From Robertmurraya kyonggiensis (GTDB lineage: Bacteria > Bacillota > Bacilli > Bacillales > Cytobacillaceae): a stretch of DNA of 64,000 nucleotides. The stretch covers positions 434,001 to 498,000 of the forward strand of contig NZ_SWBM01000002.1 of the NCBI RefSeq assembly GCF_005116465.1. Reading direction: 5' to 3'. The translations under genes and the position numbers were made by a program. Of this stretch, positions 34,071 through 43,345 are shown piece by piece; position 1 is the first letter of the stretch; each line of letters opens with the position of its first letter. The notes under the pieces are model-generated. The model did no database searches. It had not been told where the DNA came from and saw only the letters and a program-made list of their open reading frames with translations.

Positions 34071-34799
34071 CTACTCATTAATATTCTGCGCAAAGTTCGT
34101 TATCACAAACTTATTCGGAATAAAGCGAATTTCTGTATACTCAAATAGTTTTCCCATGTCTGTATAGACAATATTCTCCGCGGCACCTACACAATTATTG
34201 CCGTCTAAATCGAGGTACTCCATATCCTTAGCAATAGCTGTTTCGACCTTCAAAAACGTTTTTGCTGAAGCGATTTGGATTCCTATCGTTTCTCGGATAT
34301 AACTATAAATCGAGCCGTGCGCAATTTCTTCCGTCAAATTCTCGACAATGTTTGCGCGAAAATAACTCGTATCATACATTACTCTCACTCCATCGACGAT
34401 ACGAATTCGCTCGATGAAATAAGCGGTTTCCCCTGCATCAAAGGATGTTCGTTCTGCTAAATCCTCATCTATTATTATTTCACGAAATGATTTCACAATA
34501 GATTTAGACTCCGATTTTTTGTTTGTATGTAAGGTGTTGAATCCCTGGAAGTTGCTCAAAGGTACGTACATATTGTCTTTCTTCGTACTCTCTAAAATCA
34601 CAACGCCGCGCCCTTTAACGCTATACACAAGACCTTCTTCATTTAATTTTTGAATCGCACGACGCACGGTATTTCTACTCACATTAAATTCTTCAACGAG
34701 TGTCATTTCAGTCGGAAGAAGCATGGTATCAGAGTAATAATCATTTGCAATCCGAGCTTTTAGAATTTCGTATATATGTAAAAATTTATTCTGAGCCAT
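34071..34799 (-). CDS. treR: TreR, GntR-family trehalose operon repressor
   Basis: 242 residues from the ATG at 34799 (minus), behind GGGGGAA; the frame is open further upstream. The N-terminal winged helix is clear (LLPTEMTLVEEFNVSRNTVR, then EGLVYSVKGRGVVI), followed by a UTRA effector domain (TAYFIERIRIVDGVRVMYD, YSYIRETIGIQIASA). Divergent position to the PTS and phosphotrehalase genes, and two 16-bp palindromes between them, support TreR. The inducer in the family is trehalose 6-phosphate. Confidence 0.88.
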   Translation of the reverse strand: MAQNKFLHIYEILKARIANDYYSDTMLLPTEMTLVEEFNVSRNTVRRAIQKLNEEGLVYSVKGRGVVILESTKKDNMYVPLSNFQGFNTLHTNKKSESKSIVKSFREIIIDEDLAERTSFDAGETAYFIERIRIVDGVRVMYDTSYFRANIVENLTEEIAHGSIYSYIRETIGIQIASAKTFLKVETAIAKDMEYLDLDGNNCVGAAENIVYTDMGKLFEYTEIRFIPNKFVITNFAQNINE

Positions 34800-34832
34800 A
34801 AAAAATTCCCCCAATATGTAATGGACACTCTC

Positions 34833-34861
34833 ATTATAGTACACTGGAAAAACCTTATCAA
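34833..34861 (-). promoter_or_regulatory. SigA promoter of treR (minus strand)
   Basis: On the minus strand TTGATA (34861-34856), 17-base spacer, TATAAT (34838-34833). Confidence 0.8.
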
Positions 34862-34875
34862 TTACGGAACTGCAA

Positions 34876-34926
34876 ATTTGTTTAAACAAATCTCCGAAAA
34901 CGCATTGACAATTTGTTTAAACAAAT
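34876..34926. promoter_or_regulatory. Two TreR operators
   Basis: The identical 16-bp palindrome ATTTGTTTAAACAAAT stands at 34876-34891 and 34911-34926, 35 bases apart. The second fills the spacer of the treP promoter; the first lies upstream of it and 15 bases behind the treR -35. Repressor identity is inferred from the adjacent treR. Confidence 0.85.
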
Positions 34927-34933
34927 CTAAAAT
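34905..34933 (+). promoter_or_regulatory. SigA promoter of treP
   Basis: TTGACA at 34905-34910, 17 bases, TAAAAT at 34928-34933. The spacer is occupied by an operator. Confidence 0.88.
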
Positions 34934-34939
34934 TCAAAG

Positions 34940-34954
34940 TGTAAAGCGTTTACA
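34940..34954 (+). promoter_or_regulatory. CcpA cre site of the tre operon
   Basis: TGTAAAGCGTTTACA fits the cre consensus (TGWAARCGYTWWCA-like) with inverted arms TGTAAA/TTTACA. It begins 7 bases after the -10, at the transcription start, a repressing position. Confidence 0.85.
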
Positions 34955-34975
34955 ATATGGAGAGGGGATAGCGTC

Positions 34976-36358
34976 ATGAACCATCATGAACTAGCGCAAC
35001 AAATCGTTGACCGTGTGGGTGGTCCCACTAACGTTATTAAAGTAATTCATTGTATTACGAGATTAAGATTTTTCTTAAAAGATGAAACAATTGCCAACAC
35101 AGAAGAAATTAACGAGTTAAAAGGGGTTATGAGTGTTGTTAAAAGTGGGGGCCAATATCAAGTCGTTATTGGTAGCCTAGTCGGTGCAGTGTACTCAGAA
35201 GTTATCGACATTCTAGGTGCAAAATTCTCTGGCGAAGAGACTCAACAAGAAGAAGTACTAGTAACTGAAAAAAAGAAAAACGTCTTCAACCGCTTTTTGG
35301 AAACGTTGACAGGAACGATTACACCAGTCATCGGACCGTTAGCAGCAGCGGGTATTTTAAAAGGAATTCTAGCACTACTTACTATTTTTAAACTAATTAC
35401 TGCAGAGTCGGGCGCGTATTTATTGCTTAATGCTCTAGCAGACGCACTATTCTACTTTTTTCCTATTTTACTTGGATTTTCAGCAGGTAAAAAACTTAAA
35501 ACAAATCCTTACATTCCAGCGATTATTGGAGCGGCACTTGTCCATCCAACAGTCGTAGCACAACTTGCCAACGTCGATTTAGACTTCTTTGGAATTCCAG
35601 TTGTGCTCATGAACTATTCGTCATCCGTATTCCCAGTTCTAGTGGCTGCTTGGTTATGTTCTTACGTTGAAAAATGGTTGAACAAAAAGTTACCTAGTGC
35701 AACTCAATTAATTTTGACTCCACTTTTTACAATGCTCGTAGTTGGAGTGTTAACTTTCCTATTAATTGGACCAGTCATCACATTCTTAAGTGGACAATTA
35801 GCAACAGTCGTATTCTGGATTTACAACTTAAGCCCGATGATTACAGGCTTCATTCTCGGTGGATTCTGGCAAATTCTTGTTATCTTCGGTTTACATTGGG
35901 GGATGCTTCCGATCTCAATCGGAAACTTCATGGCCAATGGACATGACCCATTACTTGCAATCTTAGCAGTATCAATCTTCTGTCAGCTTGGTGCAGCGCT
36001 TGGAATGCTGATCAAGACAAAGGATCCAATTCAAAAAGAAATCGCAGCAGGTGCAACGATTTCAGCCATGTTTGGGGTTACTGAACCAACGTTATACGGT
36101 ATTTGTTTGAAGTTTAAAAGAGTTCTTTGGTTCTCCATTATTGGTGGTGGAATCGGTGGCGCAATTATGGGCGCGATGAATGCAGAAGCTTATGGCGTTG
36201 CTGGTGGTGTCTTCAGTTTATTTGGCGGAATTAATCCAGCAGGAATCGACCACAGCTTCTATGCAATGTTGATTTCATTTGTTGTCGCAGTATTCGGTAC
36301 AGCAGCATTAGTTTTCATTTTTGGATATGAAAAAAGAAAGAAAAAAGGTGAAATGTAA
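34976..36358 (+). CDS. treP: Trehalose-type PTS enzyme IIBC
   Basis: 460 residues. The IIB domain (~1-85) carries the phosphorylated cysteine in VIHCITRLRFFLKD. From ~105 the IIC domain has about ten hydrophobic helices, with GTITPVIGPLAAAGILKG, the HWGMLPI loop and AMFGVTEPTLYG typical of the beta-glucoside/sucrose/trehalose group. No IIA domain is attached, as in TreP, so IIA-Glc is borrowed. GGAGAGGGG precedes the ATG. The esterase-like gene overlaps its stop codon. Confidence 0.9.
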   Translation: MNHHELAQQIVDRVGGPTNVIKVIHCITRLRFFLKDETIANTEEINELKGVMSVVKSGGQYQVVIGSLVGAVYSEVIDILGAKFSGEETQQEEVLVTEKKKNVFNRFLETLTGTITPVIGPLAAAGILKGILALLTIFKLITAESGAYLLLNALADALFYFFPILLGFSAGKKLKTNPYIPAIIGAALVHPTVVAQLANVDLDFFGIPVVLMNYSSSVFPVLVAAWLCSYVEKWLNKKLPSATQLILTPLFTMLVVGVLTFLLIGPVITFLSGQLATVVFWIYNLSPMITGFILGGFWQILVIFGLHWGMLPISIGNFMANGHDPLLAILAVSIFCQLGAALGMLIKTKDPIQKEIAAGATISAMFGVTEPTLYGICLKFKRVLWFSIIGGGIGGAIMGAMNAEAYGVAGGVFSLFGGINPAGIDHSFYAMLISFVVAVFGTAALVFIFGYEKRKKKGEM

Positions 36359-37188
36359 TGATATTTCGTTCGATTGACTTGCCGAACTTTGGTTATAGCG
36401 AAAAGAATGCTCAACTAGACACGTATATTCAACAAAAGGTAACCATCGATCCAGACTATCGAATGCCTGCTATCATTATCTGCCCTGGTGGTGGATATGA
36501 ATTTATCTCGAATCGAGAATCTGAACCAATGGCCCTTTCATTTGCGGCACAAGGTTATCAAGCGTTTGTCTTGAATTATTCGATTATCAACAAAGAGAGT
36601 AAAGAAGAACTTTTACCATACCCATTATTGGAGCTTGGCTATACGGTGAAATACATTCGTGAACATGCCGACGAATGGAATATCGACCCGAATAAAATTG
36701 TCTTATTAGGCTGCTCGGCTGGTGGTCATTTAAGTGCACTCTATAATGGCGTTTGGCAGCAAGAGTGGTTAGCAGAGAAATTACAAACTTCAACTGAAAA
36801 TTTGAAGCCAAATGCAACAGTTCTCTGTTATGCACTAGTGAGCTTTGATACGATTACCATTCACCCAGCTCTTGCAGAGGCTGTGGAAAAAATAACGACA
36901 AATGAAGAGTATCGCCATGTCGATCAATTAGTAGGGGAGCAGACAAGCCCGACCTTCATTTGGCACACGGCAGCAGACGAGACGACGCCTGTAGAGAACG
37001 CTTGGGTATACGCAAGTCAATTATCCAAGCACAAGATTCCTTTTGAAACACATATTTTTCATAAAGGAAGACATGGCTTATCGTTAGCAGATAAGACTTC
37101 GTCCAAGCTACAAACATCGGATTATATTAATCCGCATGTAGCAAACTGGTTCCCGTTATGTATCGAATTTCTTGACGAGACTCTATAA
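36358..37188 (+). CDS. Alpha/beta-hydrolase, acetyl-esterase-like (BD-FAE/xylan esterase type)
   Basis: 276 residues, no signal peptide. The oxyanion motif CPGGGYEFISNRESEPMA, the nucleophile elbow GCSAGGHLSA (Ser about residue 123), a late WHTAADETTPVENA with the acid and KGRHGLSLAD with the histidine give a complete triad. The fold matches small acetyl-xylan or acyl esterases. It starts on the stop codon of treP, and treA follows after 18 bases, so it is in the tre operon, which is unusual. It may deacylate an imported disaccharide phosphate; this is a guess. Confidence 0.82.
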   Translation: MIFRSIDLPNFGYSEKNAQLDTYIQQKVTIDPDYRMPAIIICPGGGYEFISNRESEPMALSFAAQGYQAFVLNYSIINKESKEELLPYPLLELGYTVKYIREHADEWNIDPNKIVLLGCSAGGHLSALYNGVWQQEWLAEKLQTSTENLKPNATVLCYALVSFDTITIHPALAEAVEKITTNEEYRHVDQLVGEQTSPTFIWHTAADETTPVENAWVYASQLSKHKIPFETHIFHKGRHGLSLADKTSSKLQTSDYINPHVANWFPLCIEFLDETL

Positions 37189-37206
37189 TAGTTAGGATGT
37201 TTCAAC

Positions 37207-38838
37207 ATGTTGAACAAGCACACGGTTGTTTATCAAATTTATCCGAAATCATATAAAGATAGTAACAACGATGGAATTGGGGATTTAAGAGGCGTAATCG
37301 AAAAATTAGATTATATAGAAGAGTTGGGAGCCAATTTAATTTGGCTCACCCCGTTCTTCGTCTCACCGCAAAACGATAACGGATACGATATTGCCGATTA
37401 TTACAATATTGAGCCTTTGTATGGAAGTATGGCGGATGTTGAAGAGTTAATTGCCGAGGCTGGTAAAAGAGGCATCGATATCATGTTTGATATGGTTTTT
37501 AACCATACATCAACTGAACACGAATGGTTTCAAAAGGCTTTGCAAGGCGACCCAAAATACGTAGATTATTATATCTTCAAAGACAGCCCGACCAATTGGG
37601 AATCCAAATTTGGGGGTAATGCTTGGGAATACGTTCCTGCATTGGGAAAATACTATCTTCATTTGTTTGATCGAACGCAAGCGGACCTGAATTGGGACAA
37701 CCCTGAAGTACGTGAAGAATTGAAAAAGATTGTCCGTTTTTGGATTGAAAAAGGGACTAAAGGTTTCCGATTTGATGTCATTAATTTGATTTCGAAGCCG
37801 TTTGTTTTTGAAGATGATCTAGATGGTGATGGTCGCAAGTTTTATACAGATGGTCCGCGCATTCATGAATTTCTGAAGGAACTGAGTTTGGATACGGGAT
37901 TGAATGAGGATTTCATCGTGACAGTTGGGGAGATGTCTTCGACGACGATCGACAACTGTATTCGCTATTCGAATCCGGATGAAAAAGAATTAAGCATGTG
38001 CTTCAATTTTCATCATTTAAAGGTTGATTACAAGAATCAGCAGAAGTGGGAATTGCAGGATTGCGATTTTGAAGCATTGATGAATCTGCTTGTGAACTGG
38101 CAGGTCGAAATGGAAAAAGGCAATGGCTGGAACGCCGTGTTCTGGTGTAACCATGACCAGCCGCGAATTGTTTCGCGCTTCGGCAATGATGACAAATATC
38201 ATAAAGAATCAGCAAAAATGCTGGCGACGATGGTACATTTTTTACGAGGAACACCATATGTGTATCAAGGGGAAGAAATCGGCATGACCAATGCCTATTT
38301 CGATAAGCTTGCGCAGTATAAAGATGTAGAGAGCTTGAATTACTATCTCATCCTGAAGCAAGCTGGAAAAACGGATGAAGAGATTTTTGAAATCCTCCAA
38401 GCTCGTTCGCGAGATAACGCGAGAACCCCAATGCAATGGGATGATACGGAGTATACTGGGTTTAGCGATGTAGAGCCTTGGATTCCGGTGATTCATAACT
38501 ACGTGGATATCAATGTTGCGAATAGCTTGCAGGATGAGGATTCGATCTTCCATTATTATAAAAAGTTGATCTCTTTACGTAGGGAAATGGATGTTATTGC
38601 GTATGGTTCGTTTAGGCAAGTTTTGCAGGAGCAGCAAGAGATTTTTGCTTACCAAAGAACACTTAATAATGAGGAATTATTAGTGATGACGAATTTCTTT
38701 GAGCAGCCGGTAGAGGTCACAATGCGTGATGTGGAGATTGCGGGTTATGAGTTTTTGCTGTCCAACTACGAGGAACGTCCGTTAGAGCAAACGATGATCT
38801 TGGGGCCGTATGAGGCTGTAGTGTTCTATAAGAAGTAA
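37207..38838 (+). CDS. treA: Phospho-alpha-(1,1)-glucosidase (trehalose-6-phosphate hydrolase)
   Basis: 543 residues of the GH13 family: IYPKSYKDSNNDGIGDLRGV, MVFNHTSTEHEWF (conserved region I), GFRFDVINLIS (nucleophile Asp, region II), VGEMSS (acid Glu, region III) and CNHDQPRIVSRFGND (region IV). The TreA/TreC branch is suggested by FDRTQADLNW and the PTS neighbour. It splits trehalose 6-phosphate into glucose and glucose 6-phosphate in the cytoplasm. There is no signal peptide. A terminator follows. Oligo-1,6-glucosidases are close relatives, so specificity rests partly on treP/treR. Confidence 0.88.
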   Translation: MLNKHTVVYQIYPKSYKDSNNDGIGDLRGVIEKLDYIEELGANLIWLTPFFVSPQNDNGYDIADYYNIEPLYGSMADVEELIAEAGKRGIDIMFDMVFNHTSTEHEWFQKALQGDPKYVDYYIFKDSPTNWESKFGGNAWEYVPALGKYYLHLFDRTQADLNWDNPEVREELKKIVRFWIEKGTKGFRFDVINLISKPFVFEDDLDGDGRKFYTDGPRIHEFLKELSLDTGLNEDFIVTVGEMSSTTIDNCIRYSNPDEKELSMCFNFHHLKVDYKNQQKWELQDCDFEALMNLLVNWQVEMEKGNGWNAVFWCNHDQPRIVSRFGNDDKYHKESAKMLATMVHFLRGTPYVYQGEEIGMTNAYFDKLAQYKDVESLNYYLILKQAGKTDEEIFEILQARSRDNARTPMQWDDTEYTGFSDVEPWIPVIHNYVDINVANSLQDEDSIFHYYKKLISLRREMDVIAYGSFRQVLQEQQEIFAYQRTLNNEELLVMTNFFEQPVEVTMRDVEIAGYEFLLSNYEERPLEQTMILGPYEAVVFYKK

Positions 38839-38843
38839 TCAAG

Positions 38844-38902
38844 AGCGAAGCTGTCCCAAAGAAGGGTAAATACCTGTTTTGGGAGGGCTTCGCTTTTTAT
38901 TT
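38844..38902 (+). terminator. Rho-independent terminator of the tre operon
   Basis: AGCGAAGC at 38844-38851 pairs with GCTTCGCT at 38887-38894, with TCCCAAA/TTTGGGA inside, then T5. Confidence 0.88.
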
Positions 38903-38911
38903 TATAGGGCT

Positions 38912-39275
38912 CATGAAGACACTAATCGAAGTAAGCTGGTAAATAGAGTCCGCAAGAAGGTCCCATGAAGACACAAATCGAAGGAGCCTGGTAGATAGAG
39001 TCCGCATGAAGAGCTCATGAAGACACAAATCGAAGGAACCTGGTAGATAGAGACCGCATGAAGGTCCCATGAAGACACAAATCGAAGGAACCTGGTAGAT
39101 AGAGTCCGCATGAAGAGCTCATGAAGACACAAATCGAAGCAAGCTGGTAGATAGAGTCCGCAGGCCAAGTTCATAAAGACACTAATCAAAGTAGCCCCGC
39201 AAATAGTGTCTGCATACTCGGCCCATAAAGACAATATCCCGAGAAATCCACTAAACTATGTCCACATGAAGCCGG
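38912..39275. repeat. 52-bp repeat family, array 3 (7 units)
   Basis: Units begin CATGAAGACAC or CATAAAGAC at 38912, 38964, 39016, 39068, 39120, 39172 and 39224, all 52 bases apart. The second block is ATAGAGTCCGCATGAA. The first five units are the most alike. A minus-strand frame of 107 codons over this array is an artefact of the repeat. Confidence 0.92.
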
Positions 39276-39323
39276 ACTCCTGTAAAAATCCACACCCCCT
39301 AAGCCTTCAGCCTCCCACAAAAG

Positions 39324-39352
39324 TTGTCACTCTACTTTGGAAGTGGTAATAT
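39324..39352 (+). promoter_or_regulatory. Probable SigA promoter of secA
   Basis: TTGTCA at 39324-39329, 17-base spacer, TAATAT at 39347-39352. The leader to the ATG at 39477 is ~115 bases and shows no clear riboswitch. Confidence 0.6.
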
Positions 39353-39476
39353 TAATACGAATATAGGATAAAAGAAACTTCTTAAAATAGACAATTGGAG
39401 AGAGGATTAAACCTTTCTTTTTTACATTTTTTGAGTAGGGCACTTGCTTTACTTTTGACACAAAGGAGCGTATTCA

Positions 39477-41990
39477 ATGCTTGGAATGTTAAATAAGGTA
39501 TTTGATCTGAACAAACGTGAAATTAAACGTCTAACAAAAATGAGTGAAGAAATCGAAGCACTAGCTTCGCAAACGGCCGCTTTGAGTGACGATGAACTCC
39601 GCCAAAAAACGGAAGAATTCAAAGCGCGTTATGAAAAAGGGGAAACACTCGAGGACCTTTTAACCGAAGCATTTGCTGTCGTTCGCGAAGGAGCCAAGCG
39701 TGTTCTTGGTCTATATCCTTATCCGGTACAGCTAATGGGGGGGATTGCCCTTCATGAAGGTAACATCGCTGAGATGAAAACAGGGGAAGGTAAAACCTTA
39801 ACAGCGACAATGCCTATTTACTTAAACGCCCTATCTGGAAAAGGCGCCCACGTTGTAACAGTCAACGAATACTTAGCTAGTCGTGACGCGACAGAAATGG
39901 GTCAACTTTATCAATTCTTAGGCTTAACAGTTGGTTTGAACTCAAATGGTCTATCGAAGGAAGAAAAGCAGGAAGCGTATGCTTGCGATATTACGTATAG
40001 CACGAACAATGAGCTTGGCTTTGACTATCTTCGTGACAACATGGTTCTTTATAAGGAACAAAAGGTTCAACGCCCGCTTAATTTTGCGATTATCGATGAG
40101 GTCGACTCCATCTTAATTGATGAAGCGAGAACGCCATTAATCATTTCGGGTTCTGCGCAAAAGTCGACTGCACTATACATTCAAGCGAACGCTTTTGTCC
40201 GCACATTGAAAAAAGAAGAAGATTACACATATGATGAGAAAACAAAAGGCGTTCAGTTGACTGAAGACGGGATTTCTAAGGCTGAAAAGGCTTTTGGCAT
40301 TGAGAACCTGTTTGATATCCGTCATGTAGCCTTGAACCATCATATTGGTCAAGCATTAAAAGCACATGCGAGCATGCATTTAGACGTCGACTATGTTGTT
40401 CAAGATGGCGAAATCGTCATTGTTGACCAATTTACAGGTCGTCTGATGAAAGGTCGTCGCTATAGTGATGGTTTGCACCAAGCGATCGAAGCCAAAGAGG
40501 GTCTTGAGATTCAAAACGAAAGCATGACGCTTGCATCGATCACGTTCCAGAACTTTTTCCGTATGTACAACAAGCTTTCTGGTATGACTGGTACAGCGAA
40601 GACGGAAGAAGAGGAATTCCGCAACATTTACAATATGAATGTTATCGTGATTCCGACGAACAAGCCAATTGCTCGTGATGACCGTCCGGACTTAATTTAT
40701 GCGTCTATGGATGGAAAATTCCGTGCAGTAGTTGAGGATATCGCTGATCGTCATAAAAAAGGACAGCCTGTTTTAGTTGGTACAGTAGCGATTGAAACGT
40801 CAGAGCTAATTTCCAAGTACTTAACGAAAAAAGGCATCCAGCATAATGTCTTGAATGCCAAAAACCATGGTCGTGAAGCCGAAATCATTGCGAACGCTGG
40901 TGAGCAAGGTGCTGTAACGATTGCGACAAACATGGCTGGTCGTGGTACCGACATCAAGCTTGGCGAAGGTGTTATCGAGCTTGGTGGTTTAGCGGTTATT
41001 GGTACAGAACGTCATGAATCCCGTCGTATCGACAATCAGCTTCGCGGACGTTCTGGGCGTCAAGGAGACCCAGGTATTACGCAGTTCTATCTTTCAATGG
41101 AAGATGAGTTGATGCGCCGTTTCGGTTCTGACAACATGAAGGCTATGATGACGCGTCTTGGCATGGACGATTCTCAGCCAATCCAAAGTAAAATGGTGTC
41201 TAAAGCGGTTGAATCAGCGCAGAAACGTGTCGAAGGAAACAACTTTGATGCTCGTAAGCAGCTATTATCGTATGATGACGTTCTTCGTCAGCAACGTGAA
41301 ATCATCTACAAGCAACGTAACGAAGTACTTGAGTCTGAAAATCTTCGTGACATCCTTGAAAACATGATTCTTAGCAGCTTAAGTCGTCATGTTGAGGCAT
41401 TTACGCCAAGACATGATGATCCAGAAACATGGAATCTTCAAGGGCTCATCGACTACGTGAACGGAAACCTTTTACACGAAGGTGATGTGACGGTAGACAA
41501 TATCCGTGGCAAGGATACGGACGAAATTATCGACCTTATTTTTGCGAAGGTTAAAGAGAATTATGATGAAAAAGAAAATCAGCTTGCTGAAGAGCAAATG
41601 CGCGAGTTTGAGAAGGTTGTTCTTCTACGTGCGGTTGATTCGAAGTGGATTGATCATATCGACCAAATGGATCAGCTTCGCCAAGGAATTCATCTTCGTG
41701 CGTACGGTCAAATTGACCCACTGCGCGAATATAATCGAGAAGGCTTTGCGATGTTCGAGGAAATGGTCTTGGCGATTGAGGATGACGCTGCTAAGTACGT
41801 GATGAAGGCTGAAATCCGCAATAACCTTGAGCGTGAAGAAGTTGCGAAGGGCCAAGCGGTGAATCCGAAGGAAGACGGCGAAAAAGTGAAGAAGAAGCCT
41901 GTCGTGAAGGCAATGGATGTTGGTCGTAACGATCCATGTATTTGCGGAAGCGGCAAGAAATATAAAAACTGTTGTGGTAAGATTTCATAA
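39477..41990 (+). CDS. secA: SecA, preprotein translocase ATPase
   Basis: 837 residues, usual for Bacillus. Walker A is MKTGEGKT near residue 100, the DEAD motif [16 protein letters not shown] near 207, the NBD2 arginine motif [11 protein letters not shown] near 525, and the C-terminal zinc [18 protein letters not shown] at the end. SecA drives proteins through SecYEG. The ATG at 39477 follows AAGGAG by 8 bases. prfB follows, as in B. subtilis. Confidence 0.98.
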   Translation: MLGMLNKVFDLNKREIKRLTKMSEEIEALASQTAALSDDELRQKTEEFKARYEKGETLEDLLTEAFAVVREGAKRVLGLYPYPVQLMGGIALHEGNIAEMKTGEGKTLTATMPIYLNALSGKGAHVVTVNEYLASRDATEMGQLYQFLGLTVGLNSNGLSKEEKQEAYACDITYSTNNELGFDYLRDNMVLYKEQKVQRPLNFAIIDEVDSILIDEARTPLIISGSAQKSTALYIQANAFVRTLKKEEDYTYDEKTKGVQLTEDGISKAEKAFGIENLFDIRHVALNHHIGQALKAHASMHLDVDYVVQDGEIVIVDQFTGRLMKGRRYSDGLHQAIEAKEGLEIQNESMTLASITFQNFFRMYNKLSGMTGTAKTEEEEFRNIYNMNVIVIPTNKPIARDDRPDLIYASMDGKFRAVVEDIADRHKKGQPVLVGTVAIETSELISKYLTKKGIQHNVLNAKNHGREAEIIANAGEQGAVTIATNMAGRGTDIKLGEGVIELGGLAVIGTERHESRRIDNQLRGRSGRQGDPGITQFYLSMEDELMRRFGSDNMKAMMTRLGMDDSQPIQSKMVSKAVESAQKRVEGNNFDARKQLLSYDDVLRQQREIIYKQRNEVLESENLRDILENMILSSLSRHVEAFTPRHDDPETWNLQGLIDYVNGNLLHEGDVTVDNIRGKDTDEIIDLIFAKVKENYDEKENQLAEEQMREFEKVVLLRAVDSKWIDHIDQMDQLRQGIHLRAYGQIDPLREYNREGFAMFEEMVLAIEDDAAKYVMKAEIRNNLEREEVAKGQAVNPKEDGEKVKKKPVVKAMDVGRNDPCICGSGKKYKNCCGKIS

Positions 41991-42061
41991 GATTTGAGGG
42001 TCGGGGTGCCGGCTCTCTTTTTCTGAAATGACTTTTTTGAAAAAAATACGAGGTGACATAG

Positions 42062-43169
42062 ATGGAATTAGCAGATATTCGTCATGAGTTAGAAAATACA
42101 GCTAAGAAATTAGCGGACTTTAGGGGGTCTCTTTGACTTAGAAAACAAAGAGGCGCGCATTGCCGAGCTTGAGGATGAAATGCTTCAGCCGGAGTTCTGG
42201 AATGACCAACAAGCTGCACAAGCGGTTATTAGTGAATCTAATGGGTTGAAGGACCAGGTTCATGAATTTCATGATTTGAATGAAACGTTTGAAAACCTTG
42301 AATTAACGTATGAGTTAGTGAGGGAAGAAAACGATGACGAGCTTATGGCTGAACTCATCGAAGAGATGCAGGATTTAATGAAGCGAATGAGTGAATATGA
42401 GTTACAGCTTCTTTTAAGTGAACCATATGATAAAAATAATGCTATTTTAGAATTGCATCCAGGTGCAGGTGGTACCGAGTCTCAAGACTGGGGCTCCATG
42501 CTTCTTCGCATGTACACCCGTTGGGCGGAGAAAAAAGGCTTCAAAGTGGAAACGATGGATTACCTGCCTGGTGATGAAGCGGGAATTAAGAGTGTTACTC
42601 TTTCCATTAAGGGCCACAATGCTTATGGTTATTTGAAGGCGGAAAAAGGGGTTCACCGTTTGGTCCGTATTTCTCCGTTCGATTCTTCAGGTCGCCGTCA
42701 TACTTCATTCGTTTCTTGTGAAGTAATGCCGGAAATGAATGAAGAGATTGAAATTGAGATTCGTACAGAGGATTTGAAAGTTGATACGTACCGTGCAACA
42801 GGTGCCGGTGGTCAGCATATTAATACAACCGATTCAGCGGTACGTATTACCCATCTTCCAACAGGTGTTGTTGTTCAGTGTCAAAATGAACGTTCTCAGA
42901 TTAAGAACCGTGAAGCTGCAATGAAAATGCTTCAAGCGAAGCTTTACCAGAAGAAGATTGAAGAGCAGGAAGCTGAGCTTGCGGAAATCCGTGGCGAGCA
43001 AAAGGATATCGGCTGGGGAAGCCAGATTCGTTCTTACGTCTTCCATCCATATTCTATGGTAAAAGATCACCGTACCAACACTGAAAGCGGAAACGTTCAA
43101 GGGGTAATGGACGGCGATTTGGATCCGTTTATTAATGCATATTTACGTTCGAAATTGAGTTTATCTTAA
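42062..43169 (+). CDS. prfB: Peptide chain release factor 2, expressed by programmed +1 frameshift
   Basis: The start is ATG at 42062 (AGGTGA upstream). Twenty-four codons lead to TGA at 42134-42136; the rest of RF2 continues in the +1 frame from GAC at 42135 to the stop at 43169. Key motifs are present: [13 protein letters not shown] near the SPF anticodon-like loop (SPF) and [17 protein letters not shown] with the catalytic GGQ. The join must be written as a ribosomal slip, not as a mutation. Downstream of secA as in B. subtilis; a terminator follows. Confidence 0.97.
42122..42137 (+). promoter_or_regulatory. Programmed +1 ribosomal frameshift site of prfB
   Basis: An internal Shine-Dalgarno AGGGGG at 42122-42127 is followed after three bases by the slippery CTT TGA C at 42131-42137. 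RF2 scarcity at UGA promotes the slip, giving autoregulation, a widely conserved device. Confidence 0.97.
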
Positions 43170-43178
43170 TTGATATGG

Positions 43179-43210
43179 CCTTCACCAAATTGGTGGAGGT
43201 TTTTCTTTTT
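43179..43210 (+). terminator. Rho-independent terminator after prfB
   Basis: CCTTCACCA at 43179-43187 pairs with TGGTGGAGG at 43191-43199 (one G-U), then T-rich sequence. Confidence 0.85.
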
Positions 43211-43345
43211 GCATAGTTCTCTGTTTGTTTACCTCGTTAAAACGTCAATTTATCAACATTTACACCATTTGGGGTCCGTGATATACTCACTGACGGTATT
43301 GTGAATACATAAACGAGATATCCTAAGCAAAAGGAGAATGACAAC

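Noticed and set aside
34071-34889. Longer treR start at 34889
   Set aside because: It would run through the treR promoter and the first operator; the ATG at 34799 has a good ribosome site.
38911-39234. 107-codon frame on the minus strand
   Set aside because: It runs through the 52-bp array; three units (156 bases) restore the frame, so the repetitive translation is a by-product of the DNA repeat. No ribosome site.
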